This document shows positions 1 through 12,377 of a stretch of DNA of 64,000 nt, piece by piece. Source of the stretch: Callaeas wilsoni (lineage: Eukaryota; Chordata; Aves; Passeriformes; Callaeidae); the NCBI GenBank assembly GCA_013398955.1, contig VWPU01002069.1, forward strand, positions 1 through 64,000. The letters run 5' to 3'. A model generated the notes under the pieces. The model saw nothing but the letters and a program-made list of their open reading frames with translations. It did not search any database and was not told the origin of the DNA. Made by a program: the position numbers and the translations under genes. Numbering within the stretch: the stretch's first letter is position 1; each line of letters starts with the position of its first letter.

Positions 1-3000
1 CAGTGCATAATCTGCAGGCTTCATGCACCTGCCTAGACACAACCAAGCTGGAAGAGGCAAGGAAATAGTTTAGAGGACACCTGTTAATCCATGACACATT
101 CTCTTTAGAGGTCAAAGTAATTTACAGTGCAGATTACAGATGTAGCACCTTCTATGAGCGGGGGGCTCTATTCTGTGCCCGGTGCTCACACAGACTCTTC
201 TGTGGCAGCAGCAGGAGAAAAAAGCAGCTCGAGCAATCAGATATGTTAGAGAAGCAGCACGTGGCTCCAGCCGGTAAGCTGCTGCTGGCCAGGCCTCCAC
301 ACTCCCTAAAAATATCACTCACCAAAACTTTCCTTGAGGAAAGTTTCCATGTCTTATTGCCTTCCCTGTTTTTTCCCAGAGTAGAATCCCCAGCTCTGGA
401 ATCGAGTTCCTGACAGACTTCTGCCTCCCCAAATTCATTTGCCTTTTCCTGACCTTGATAATAGAGTCCTGTGCTTCCAGTAGGATGAAAATTCCTTGAT
501 GTGACTGAATTCCTAGGTCAGCTTCTGCAGTGCAAACAGCAGGGAAGGTGCAGAAAGTCAGTCCAGAGGGGGTCATGGTGTTGCCTCCACCTTATTCCCA
601 GCCTGTTCCTCCCAACCTCCCAGGTTTCCTCATGACTGCCACGGGTAAATTTCTTCCCTGTTGTGGGAAGCAACGCTAAAATACCTGGAGGCCAGAAAGT
701 ACCCAGCCATTTAACAGTGCAAATGCTTGAGCTGCATGACGGTCACATCTCTGAGACCAAGGGTCTCACCTGCCACAGCTCTTTGTTTGACACCAGCCCA
801 AGAGGGTTTGCCTGCATTGTTGACACCTTTTTTTTTCTTTTTTCCCGGGACAGAACAAGGAAAAGGGACTCCAATCTTGTCCTACATTCCAGCCTTCAAC
901 TTGAAATTTCCAAGTCCTTTGTCCCTGGTCTAAATCAAGCTGCTGAGGGATTTTAGGCCAGGTCCCTCCTGCTCCATGGGCAAATAGCTGGGTGTAGAGT
1001 CACTGGCTGTTCTTCAGTCTCACAGGTGCTCATTGTAGAAATACATAAATTCCATGGAGCTTTATGTATATGTTGTGTAAATAACTTATACCATTAGACT
1101 GCTTATCTCAGCCCATTCCTTTAAACAGGGAAAAAAAAAAAAAAGGATGAGAATAAACATAATCTGGTATTTGAAACCAAGATTTGAAAAAAATCGCCTT
1201 ATCAGCAGTATGTTACTACTTTTACTTGTATAGCTGAAACACACACTGTGGTTCTTGTAAACAGAAACCCCTTCTGAAACAGATATGGGGTTGTTTTCCT
1301 CGGAGAGCATGTCCTGGGAGTTATTGTTTAAACAGCAGAATTTTAGTTTGTGAATGATGAGGCCAAGCACCTGGAAAGGTGCAATAACAAAAATACTGTG
1401 TTTATTCCTTATGGAATGTGGTTTAGATTGTAATCCCCCATGAAAATTCGATCATCTTCAGCTCTGGCAGCAGACCCAAGGGTTCTCCTGAAGTCCTGGA
1501 GATAACTTCAATGTATTCCACTTGATTTTCTGTTTAATTTATTGTATTTGAAGAAGTACACCATTAATAAAACCTACATAATTATTTGAACAAGTTTTCC
1601 TTATGACAAAGTATAGTCTAGTCTTTGGTAGCTTGACACTGGAAAGCTCCTGAGCTCCAGAGATGGCAGGGCAGACACAAAAACTTTTTTTGTAGTGGGG
1701 AAAGGGGCAGAGTGAGGTGGCAGATAATGTGGTTTATAATGAAAAGAGGAGAGTAAGAAATTACACAATGTATTTGAACTTAGAGCAACACCTGAAGCAG
1801 AAATTTGAGAGCTATTTAAAAAGCAAGAGATAAAGCTGAGTGAAAAGGTTTTTCTTTTCCACAGAAAGTGTTAGAAACTTTTTAATGTTCTGTAACTTTG
1901 AAGAAAGAGTAGTGCCACTCAGCACACAGTAGCACGAATGAAGAGCAGAACATATCACAGTTTGAAATGCCTTGGTGTTGCTGGTTTAGTGGTCTCAATA
2001 TCATTTTTAAAGCAGTTTTTGTGTAGATCTCTTAGGGGTTAATTTGCATCAAACCTTCTCCTTAATTGATTTGGTTAAAAATAACAAATATTTCTTATCT
2101 GAGTCATCATCTCGGTCACTTGATTAGGCTGATGTTTCAATAGGTCTGTTCTCTAAACAGCATCAGTGACAGAGGGCTGACACTGACAAGTGACATTTTA
2201 TGCACTTTTTGTCCTATAATTTGTCAGCATTTATTCAGCTCATTCTGTATATATCCCATGACAATGTTTGCTTTGAATTTTAATTTACGGTCACCTTGAG
2301 GCTTTAATGAAGGCAAGGCTTTGCACATTACATATTTGATGCATTGAAACTCAAGGGAAAAACTAAAGTTTCATCAGACAAGCTTCTTATGATGACTGTG
2401 GGGGAGGAAAAAATTTGTGAGTATGTGGAAAGCTGATGCATCTTCTCCAACTTCTCTTTCTACAATTTTGTGACTTTTTAATTTTTTAATGCAAAAAAAG
2501 CAGAAAACAAAAAAACACCCATCAACAACAAAATCTGTGTGTGGAACCTGTGAGAAACTTTGTTCAGTGGCCTGGAGTTTTTAGCTTGAAGGTTGTGCCA
2601 GGGCCTGGGGGTGGCCAGGCTCTGTCTGACCCTGGTTACTGTCCCCGTGTGGGATGGTTGGAGAAGGAGGGCACTGCACCACCCTGCTGGCCCCACAGCC
2701 TGGCCTGGAGGTTTATGGGTCATGGCAGGGGAAGGGCTGGAAGGAAATATATCCTGGTGAGATGAGCTTTAGTGATGCACAAAGATGAGAAGGGCTGAGG
2801 TGGAAATTCTGGGAGTAAAACACCTGCAAAGTGATGAGATGGTGGCTGATGAAAACATAGGGAAACAATAGTCACCTTTGACATGAAAAAACTCTGGTTG
2901 GAATCAGATATTCTACACCCTCTAGAGGGAAAACATTAAAATAAAGGAAGGAAGAGCAACAGAAGTAGAATTTAAATCCAGTAGTAAAATACAGAGAGCT

Positions 3001-5090
3001 CTTGCTGTATGGTTTATGGGGAGAAAGGAGATGAATAATACTGAAGGTAACTCCAGGTGTAGAAGACTCAAATCTTTCTCCATCCACTGCTAAGCCAGTC
3101 TTTATTGTGGTTGTATCCTGAAATTTGAATATTTTACCTTTAAGCAAAATTTCTAGTATTCTAATGTTTATAGATAGATTTGTTGTCAAAAAAATAAAAG
3201 AGTTTTAGATATCAGGTACTCCCCTCAAGAGATTGAATCCCTCTCTTAAACACTGTTTCATTAAGAAATAAATGGCACAGGCTGCTCCACACGGACACTT
3301 GCAATGTCCCTTCCCAAGAATTCTGAACCACACAGGTACCTGGATCTGGGATCCAGAAACTAGAAACTTGGGGCATTTCCCTGTTTTTACTTTGTCTCTA
3401 CTTCTGGAAAAAAATCTCATGCTTCAGTACGTAGGCTTGGCCTTGCTAGGGACTTGACTTAAAACCTAAACTTTTCGTATCAGATTTGGTCTTTGTTTCA
3501 AATCGCTCACAACTGAATCCAGTAAGCAGAGATAAGAGTCAGGATAATGTGTAGAGGAGGAAATGACTAACAATGCCTCATGCCTTCTCATCTAGGGAGA
3601 TGAATTATTATAGGAAAATAAACAGTAAAGGTGCTGATCAAATGGGGATCTGATGGTAGTCAATTACAAGCAATTAGTAAACTTGGAAGGAAAATATTTT
3701 AAAAAAAAGAGCAAGAGGAGAGAATTATAAGGTCTCTCTCTGGAAAGTTGCAGTGCTGGATAAACTACAAGTGTCTGGGTGGCTAATTATTTTGTGAGCA
3801 TTATTTTAGAAACTAGTAAGGACTGTAGCTTTTTCCATTAAGGGACTGTTCCATTATTTTAGCATTTGCAACGATCTAGTACAAGGTTGAGGTTATTGTA
3901 CTCTGAAGTATTCTTCAGACAGAACTATATGACTGAGAATACAATCCTCAATTGCATTTTACAACTGAAAAATACCCATCACAAGCCATATATTTCTTGG
4001 CATCAGACAGACTAAGTATCTTGGAGCAAATTTCCTCGCTGGGGCTGATCCTAGGAACAAAACTTAATGTCTTTGATGCTTTGTTTGGCTTTTTATTTTT
4101 AAGATTTTTTTTCTCAAGATTGGTTCTGCTCTGTCACACTTAAATTGTTAGAGAAAGTTGCAGGAGGAATCCAAGATGTGCGGGTAATATTCTTGCTTGT
4201 TAGAAGTTTAATTTATACTTGGAATATGAAGGAGGTAATAAAATAAGATTGTTGATGTGTGTTACTTTGCTTGGCAGAATAAGGTGACTTAATTACAGTG
4301 TGTAGATATGTGGTTTTCTGTACAACTGTTATACTTTATTTGGAGTATATTTCTATTATTAAACTAAAAAATAGTTCATTTGTCATATTGGCCACATTGC
4401 TGGGATCATAAGTCTCTCAGATCTTCTATCAAAACCCCTAACAGTTATAGTGACTTTATTCATGTTTCACAAAAGTCTGTGATGTCAAAATAACTTCAGG
4501 ATCCTCATTACTTGCTCAGTAAGTGAAAATTCATATTTATTTGAATCAAAAAGAAATCATCTGCCAAACCACAAAGTTTTAATCAGATTGACTTTGCAAG
4601 AACCCAGTCCCTTCTTGCTTAAATCATTATCAGAACTATCTTAGAGATAAAGCTAACACTTTAAATAGATACTTGACAACATATGCTTTCAAATCTTTTA
4701 TCTCAGGTTTATAAAGGACTTCCAGAATTCTTAAGTTTTCTTTAATCTATGTCTAGCAAGTAATTACAGATTTTTTTTCATCACTAACTCTTTGGACCTC
4801 TCCTACTGCTTTAGCAGTTTATTAAACTATCCATATAGATATTTGGCTTACGGCTGCTTAGTGTTCAAATGTATTTTTGTCCCTTTATGGTTTTTGTTGT
4901 TTGTGAAAAGTTTTTGGAAAAATTCCACCATTTTAAAAATTATGCTTGTAATGAACCATAATGCTCTTGCTCCTCTGAGACAGGAAAACTCCCAAAATAT
5001 TATCTGAGTTTTCATCACAGCCAGTGTAAGAGATGACTTGTTTCTCTGTATTTTCTTTAATATTAAATGTTTAAGTTGTGAGTTCATATG
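1..5090. other. Intergenic, no gene recognised
   Basis: AT-rich unique-looking sequence. No open frame exceeds about 105 residues or resembles a known protein. A GC-richer patch lies at 2570-2760. A low-GC block at 2040-2350 has the look of conserved non-coding DNA, but this cannot be tested here. Confidence 0.7.
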
Positions 5091-5690
5091 GTGATAGGAT
5101 CATTCAAGTTGGAAGGGACGTGTGGAGGTATCTAATTCCACTTCCTGCTCAAACCATGGCCAGTCATGAGGTTAGAGCACGTTGCTCTGGGCTTTATCAA
5201 GACAGGTGTTGAAAATCTTCGCAGTTGTTCTGAGCAAACTGCTCCACTGGAACATCCTTCCTCTGAAAATATATCTCTTTATGGCTGGTCTGAACTTCCC
5301 ATGTTTCAGCTCACTCCTTCGTCTCTTGTCTTCCTGCCGTGCACTGCAGTGAAGAGTTTGGCTCCACCTCCTTGACGCCTTTGGGCACTGGTAATCCGCT
5401 GTAGCATTCCCCTGACACCAGCTGTTCTCCAGACTGAACAAGCCCCAGTCCCTCAGCTGCTCCTTCAGGGTGAGCTCCAGTCCCTGAGTAACCCCTGCTG
5501 AACCCAGGTGAACTCTGTCAGTGTTTGCACCAGTTTGTCCCTCCGTCTGCCAGCTGTACTCTCCTCATGACACCCAAGGATGCTCTTGGACATCTTTTCT
5601 CCAGAGCACAGTGCTGGCTCGTGGACAGGTCCTTTTGTTAGAGCTGCTTCCAGCCTGGCAGTGCCCAGGAAGGGAGGAGTCAGTCTTTCC
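5091..5690 (-). mobile_element. CR1 LINE fragment, minus orientation
   Basis: Begins with the reverse complement of the CR1 3' end (AGTTGGAAGGGACG near 5107) and continues with CR1-type antisense text such as the CTCCAGACTGAACAAGCCCC block (5430-5450) and GATGCTCTTGG (5579-5589). It is 5'-truncated and diverged. The inner edge near 5690 is approximate. Confidence 0.75.
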
Positions 5691-5729
5691 ATGGCTTTCT
5701 ACTTGCTGTTCCTTAAAATCATAGAGGTC

Positions 5730-5903
5730 TGTGTTGGCCCAGGGGAGCTGTGGCTGCCTCATCCCCGGAAGTGTCCACAGCCAGGTTGGATGGGGCTTTG
5801 GGAAACCTGGTCTGGTGGGAGTTGTCCCTGCCCATGGCAGGGGATTTGGATCTGGATGATCTTTAATGTCTCTTCCAACCCAAACCATTCCACAATTCTA
5901 TAG
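5730..5903 (+). mobile_element. CR1 LINE 3' fragment, plus orientation
   Basis: Ends with GATGATCTTTAATGTC, TTCCAACCCAAACCATTC and an ATTCTATA terminus, the classic CR1 3' end. It lies immediately after a CR1 piece in the opposite orientation, so the two are arranged tail-out. The 5' edge is approximate. Confidence 0.8.
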
Positions 5904-6978
5904 TTACATGGCCAAGATGACTTTTTGAGGATATTCAGATTTGGTGTTAGCTAGCATGGGTGCTTCTGTGAAGCAGTACGTGCAACACAACCTATGAATA
6001 CACGAGAAGTGCTAACATGAATAATTCCTGTTTGATGTTAGTGGAGCACAGTTTCAGGCCATGGCTCAGCTGCCAGGCTGTTTCACTGGACATTGTCCAG
6101 ACCTTTCTGCCGTTCTGCAGCTATTTAAGGAAAATGGAATGAAGACGTATGGAAGAAAAGAAATAAGTTATTTCCTTTTCATAAGGTCTGGTCCAATTTT
6201 GCATGAAAATGTTGCTGAGAGCTTTTCAGGGGAATCAGCAAGAAGTAGAGTCAAAGGCATCTCATGAGACTCTCGAGGAGTTAGGAATCCTTCAAGGGTA
6301 GCCTTGAAGAGGGTGTAAGAATGCACAAATATAACAAATTCAAATACTTGGAATTACCTGTTGAGTTCTCATGAAATGGGATGTAGAGAAAATGTGAGGA
6401 AAAAACCTACAAATAGGCTAAATGATGTCCTGGTATAAGTAGGTGCAAGTTCATTAACTTTCCTTGCTTTGTATTATTCTAGAGTCTGACCTTTGAAACT
6501 ATGGTTTATCCACACAGGAAACAATCCAAGACCTGAAGTTCTGTTCATCTGCAATTCAAATCATCTTAACTACTCTTAAAAAAGATTGTTTTAGTGGTGA
6601 AATAAAACCTTAAAATTATACTGTGTATTGCAATTTTCCCCTGCTTCCACTGGCTGTCTTCTCTGATGAATTATCTAGGCAAGATGAATTATCTAGGTAA
6701 GATGAATTATTCCCTTATTTTTCCAAAGTAATTGCAGTAATTCATGCATATCTGTCCAGGACTTGCAACCAAGAGTGGAGTTTGCTGTTTGAGCAGCTGC
6801 TTCTTCCTGCCTGGGTAGGGATTGGTTTTGTTTTACAAGGGTGTGATTGTAGACAGTATAGCAGGCTTTTTTTAATGCGGCAAGCATTTGTACACAGGAC
6901 TCTCTCACGCCAGACTCCAATGGAGACAACATCTGTAAGGATGTGGCACACGTTTGCACAAGGGTCTAAATAGTTGCT
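5904..6978. other. Intergenic, no gene recognised
   Basis: Contains the 18-bp tandem repeat at 6665. No other feature seen. Confidence 0.7.
6665..6710. repeat. Tandem repeat, 18-bp unit, about 2.6 copies
   Basis: GATGAATTATCTAGGCAA, then the same with one change (GGTAA), then the first 10 bases again. Confidence 0.95.
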
Positions 6979-7427
6979 TGATGCCTTGTAGAGGCTGACC
7001 TGGAGCAGAGGCTAGACAGAGAGAAAGGATAAAGGGTAGGGATTTATTAAAAGGCCTTTACAGGGCACACCTTGGGCAGTGCAGGAGTCTCGCAGAGACT
7101 GCACCCAGGATGGACACAGTCACACGTTTTTTGGACAGATATAAGTTTTATCCATTTGCATATCAGAGGTTAATTCTCCAATTCCAGCTTCAGGCAGTGC
7201 AGTCCCATTCTCTCAGTTTGCTCCCCCCCAATTCACTTTTGGTTACATTTCTCAGGGCCTGAGACAGTGAGGTGTCCTTGATTCTCAGGCCTAGAGAGGA
7301 ATTGTTGTGTCTGACCAAAATGGGAAAAGCAGTAGCTAACACTCTATATGGAGCTCAGAGTTATAAACTAAAGAATAGCAGGATTACAAATATATGAAAA
7401 TATAAAAGCTAAAATCCTAAGGCATCA
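6979..7427 (-). mobile_element. Probable solitary retroviral LTR, minus orientation
   Basis: 449 bp bounded by a perfect 9-bp inverted repeat, TGATGCCTT and AAGGCATCA, with TG and CA ends. AATAAA on the minus strand (7043-7048) sits 65 bases from the proposed 3' end, and an imperfect stem with arms AGTCTC and GAGACT (7086-7100) lies in the presumed R region. The text resembles LTRs that are common in songbird genomes. No matching target-site duplication was found, so the exact edges are less certain. Confidence 0.6.
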
Positions 7428-9342
7428 TGCCAGTAAGAGACCTGACTGAACAGAAGTGTTTGTTGCTTAATTTCACTGTAGCGATTTGAAGCTTTCCTCT
7501 CTGGAGCAAGTGTGGCTGGGATAAGTTCTGTCTGTTTTTCACTCATGCTATTTGGAGATTTTCCCCTTTCAACCTCTAGGCATTCAATCAGTTGAACACA
7601 CAGTGCAAGGGAGACTGTCCTGCTGACTCTGAGGGAAGGACACTGCAGTGTGATGAGAGACCTGTGTCCCGTTTCTGCTCTGTCAGGCATAGGTCAAACC
7701 CTGAGTAGCTCTGCTTTGAGACAGCTCTCTAAAATAACTTAAACCAGGTTCTTTAACTGTCTCTTTTCTCTCTTGGTCTCTGTAACAAACCTTCATTTAA
7801 ATTGTTTCCATTGCAGAATCAGAAGTAGCTTTATCTTCTTTTGTTCCCTGTTCCTCAGCTCCTCAGGGGTAAAAAAAGAAAAAAAAAGAATATTGTGACC
7901 AACTGCAGCAGTTACCTCTTTTCTTCAACTTCACAAAACAAGTATGAGATGAAGGGAAGTTGTAATATCAGAGAAATACTGTGATTAAATAGCTGGGTGT
8001 AGACAATGAGATTTAATTTTTCATTCTTGTGCTCAGAATATTTCCATGTTCATTTTCATTCTCTGCAATTCTTGGAGCATATGAATTTTGTCCTGAAAAA
8101 CATTTTTCTCCCTCTCTTTTTCTGTCACATTTGGTCCTAAGTTCTTCGGTGCACAGATGGATTTGGATGCATAGAGGAATATTCTGTCTCCATTAAATTT
8201 AGTGCATGATTTCTCTGACCTCTTCTGTACGCTTTTCATGGTAACTTAAATGTAACGTTTTATGAGCAAATCATAAACCCTGAATTTACTGGGAGGATAA
8301 AATCCCCATTCTTTCTTAGCCCATCTCTTAGCTCCAGTATCAGAGAAACAAAGGAAAATGCTATTATATCAGCTTTGAATGGCAGTGATGCAATATGCAT
8401 CTGCCCTGTGAAACTTCCACTGAAGGAAATTGATTTCTGGTAGGTGGAGTTGCCTGGGAATAGTTTACAGGTCCAAGGAACAAACAGCAGCAAATGTATC
8501 TGAGTTGCTGTGACAATGCTTCTCCGTGCTTAGCATAAAACTGAGCATAGTTAAAAATAAATAAAATTGTTGATCTGAAAGGAAACAAATTCATTTCTGG
8601 TTTACTGTGTGGCTTCACATCAGTAAACAAGGGGAGGATTTATTTGACTGTGGGGTTTCAGCTGTCTCTTGAAGAGTCTGCAGAGTGAACATTCCCACCT
8701 AGTGGCTGGCAGCAGTGTAGGTGATAAGAACTGCACAGCTCTGAGCGTGGGCCAGGTGATTGCTCTTAAAAGTGTGCTCACTGCATGCAGAAGGTTCAAT
8801 ATCTGAGAGAGACCTGCTGGGTTTCTGTTCAGCTTACCCCCGAGTGTTTCATTGCTCTCGGTAGATGTCTTTAGCATGAAAACACAGAACAAAGGGAAAT
8901 GAAACTTGCAGTTGTGCTCAGAAATCCGTTGGCCTCAGATTTGCTGCAGCAGCAGGACTGCTCCTCTCCAGCAGATGTGCAGTGCTGCACTAAAGGGGAA
9001 ACAGCTACACCCAGGGCTCTGCCTGGTGAGAACAGACACCTCTGCTGAGGGACTGGCTGAGCTCTGAGATGAAATCTGTTTCATTTGTCCCTTGCCAAAA
9101 TGTTGGTTAAAAACAGCAATTAGTTCTTAACTTATTCAAACTTTAAAGCACGTTTTTCTATAACCTGAATAAATGAAGTCTTTATGAAGCTTAATTTCCC
9201 TTATGCTGACAATCCAATTCTGTTACCTGAAGTTATGCTGCATCATGTATTGGCTCACTGAGAAGGCAAGAAATTGGAAGAGACTGAATGTCTGAAATAG
9301 CTCAGGTATTTGTGGTTTGAGTAGGCAGGGTAGGTTTTATGC

Positions 9343-9360
9343 TTTTTTTTTTTTTTTTTT
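9343..9360. repeat. T18 homopolymer
   Basis: Eighteen consecutive T. No retroposed gene or LINE tail is recognisable at either side. Confidence 0.95.
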
Positions 9361-10917
9361 GGTCTTTGAAGATGAGCATCAACTACTATAACTTTGTTCC
9401 CTGCTGGTTCTTCTGCTGCCACTAGATTTTGCCTACATCCTGGGGAGTCTGAAGTCGTTGGGACTGTAGTAAGTAAGCTAGTAAGGACAGCTAGTAAGTA
9501 CAGGCAATTCTGGCAAGAGGACAAAGGTAGAAGCTGAAGTGGAAAAGCTTTCTTTTATCACAAGTGTGATAAATGGATCAGGAATGGGGATAAAAATATC
9601 TGTATCCACTCATGTCTCGGTGTGTGTGCTTAAACCAGGAAGAGTAATGCTGAGATTGCAATTGAATCAGGTCAGGAAAAGGAAACGAAATATTCGTTAT
9701 GAATACTGAGAACAATTCTACTCATGAATTTATGTATTTCCATGCTCAGTAGTGTAGTCTTCAGAATATCTTATTGTCAGCTTGTGGGTCTTATGTTCTC
9801 ATGGACCAATTTTGAATCTTTTACATGCTGCAAATGCTCTAAACTGCAAATGAGTTCTGTTCCGTAATACAAATATAGATATTTCCTTTAGAGGAGATCA
9901 TAGATCTACCCAAACATCTTTGAGAATATACAATAGGAAAATATCTGGAGTTTTGACAATAACATTCAGAGCAATTGTATTTCTATTTTAAATGAAACTT
10001 AGCGACTACAAATACCTGAGGGAGCTGATAAGTATATAAAAGGGGAGGAGGGAATGGTTTTTAAGCAATCATAAAGTTGTTTTATCAGAAGAGTGAATAC
10101 CACATCGTGTTGTTAGTTCTGAGAGATTTAACTTTCTAATCTCAAATGTGCTTTGTAGTGAAAAGGACTTTACAAATGAAATCCAACAGCTTGCAAGTGA
10201 GGCTCTGTAGCAACTGATGACAGGGTTGTCTTTTAGGTGTTGATAATTGTTCAGTCACTTGCAAAGAAACTATAAACTCCAGAGATCACTGTCTGCTGTG
10301 TATGAAATGGGAGGGAGGGGAAGGTGCTTCTTCCTGAGAGTGCCATTTCAGTGGTGGAGAATATTTTTTTTTTAATCCAAAATATGTAATTTTCAAATAA
10401 TAATTTTCTTAATCTGACCCCTACACCTTTGCATTGTCCACTTCCCGCACCCACAAATGGAGGAGACCTGCAAGAGCAGATTGGAAACTCAGTATTTTTC
10501 CTTCTGCATTCCACTGAGGCTCTGTTTAAAGTCAAAGGGTTGCTGCAAGCTAATAGTCTTTAGAAAACTTGGGTGTTTTTTGAAAACAATCACTTGTAGA
10601 GAAAAATACCACAAAAATAATTACATGGCAGTATATAAACTATTGCACAGAATGTGTTCAGGAAGTCCAGAAGCTAATTTTCTATCTATATAAGAGAGAT
10701 GGCTGAGAAAAACTGTTTAAAGAGCAAGTGATTTTAGTCTAAGATTAAATGAAACTCTGAAGAGCCCAGCATTCACTCAAGCCTTGACAGCATATTTCTG
10801 GTTCACCATTTAATGTAAGCCTCTCTTCAAATAGGAACTGCCAAAGCTTTATTATTTTAACATTTCTCGGTGGCCAAGGACAGTAGTTCCCGTAACTGCT
10901 GAAGACACAGCTGGAAA

Positions 10918-10982
10918 CCTATGAATAACCCCCCTCTTTAGTGAAGGAAAGCCTATGAATAATCCTCGTTAGTGAAGGAAAG
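10918..10982. repeat. Tandem duplication, about 33-bp unit, two copies
   Basis: Both copies begin CCTATGAATAA and end TTAGTGAAGGAAAG, separated by a variable C/T-rich middle. Confidence 0.9.
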
Positions 10983-12325
10983 GCCTCTTGAACAAATGAG
11001 TCAATAAAGCATTATTCAAAGAGGTCATTTGTTCTTCTTGATGGCAAGTTCTTCATACAAATGGCACGTGCAAACAGGTAGCGGTGGCTGCAGGAAAATC
11101 CAATGTTTAAAGAGTTTAAGGTGATGGATGGTCCAGTAGTACAAGACTTCTTGTATTGAAATTGGCAATGTGTATTAAGTAATTCCTTATTATTAGCTGA
11201 ATAATTATCTGTGATAGAAAACCATCTTTCTTCAGCAAAGAAAAGAGTGACTAGGAAGGTGACTTTTTATACATAAGAAAAGAGTTAAACTGTTTCTGAT
11301 AGAAAGCATCCATCCTAACTTCACTAGAATGTACTCAGCTTATGCTTAATTGACTCCTACAGGGTTTGAGCACTCCCTAAACCTTAAGAGGCTACTGGCT
11401 GCTGAGTCAAAAAAATCAGTACACTAAACCTTGTGTTTAGTACTTACTTGAAAGTTCTTTTCTGAACTGAAATTTGCAGCAAAGACTGTTTGCTTCTTCT
11501 GCAAAATTGAAGTCAGTTTTGTAAATGAAGAGTAAAGCATGACAGGTTATAAATTTAGGATGCAAAATCATACTTACAGTACCATTTGGTTGAAATTTTT
11601 TGCCAAAAATGTTTATGATTTTTGGGTGCCTTTTATAATTTATGTCTGAAGGCTGCTGTATTTTATAATGGGACTCTGGTGAAATGCTTTAAGCAAACCA
11701 TTTTCTGATGGCTGCTGCAATACCCATTGATGCAACAGAAGTCCTATAATGTGACTAAAAACTGAGGCAGGGGCACGTCTTGCCTCTATTACCTTATAGC
11801 TGATTAACATCCACTGTTCTTGGTTAAATAACTCCATGAATTCCATTAGGTAGTGTCTGCTGGAGAGTGAAGCAAGCAAGACCTGGCTCTTATTGATCTG
11901 TGGATCTGTACCTTGGACTTTTGCCAACAGTATTTAATTGAAAGGAAGGCTGAGATAAAATTATAGCCTTGTGAATGCCAATGCTTGCAGCTTTGTTAAC
12001 CCACTTGTTTTGAATCTCAATGAAGCATTCTCGCATAAATAAAACAGATTACTATAAACTGTAAATGGTGCACAAGATGTATTTTATGAAACTAAATAAG
12101 GAAAAGCAAACTGGACTATGTTACTGGTCCATGAGTGATTTAGCTGTCCGAGAGTGCAAATAGCCTTGCCAGAACTATGTGAAGAGAGAGATAGCAGATG
12201 AGACAGAAAAACTTCTCTGCATAGTCTGCATTCTTGAATATTCTTGTTTTCAGAAGGATTAAAATGGAACATAACTGAATATTAAGCCAAATCCTGTCCA
12301 TCCTTTGTTTGTAAGAATTTATCTT

Positions 12326-12377
12326 GAACAATTGACAGCTTTGGTACCAAGAACAATTGACAGCCTTTTGGTACCAA
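12326..12377. repeat. Tandem duplication, 25/27-bp unit
   Basis: GAACAATTGACAGC followed by a short T run and GGTACCAA, occurring twice in succession with a 2-base length difference. Confidence 0.95.
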
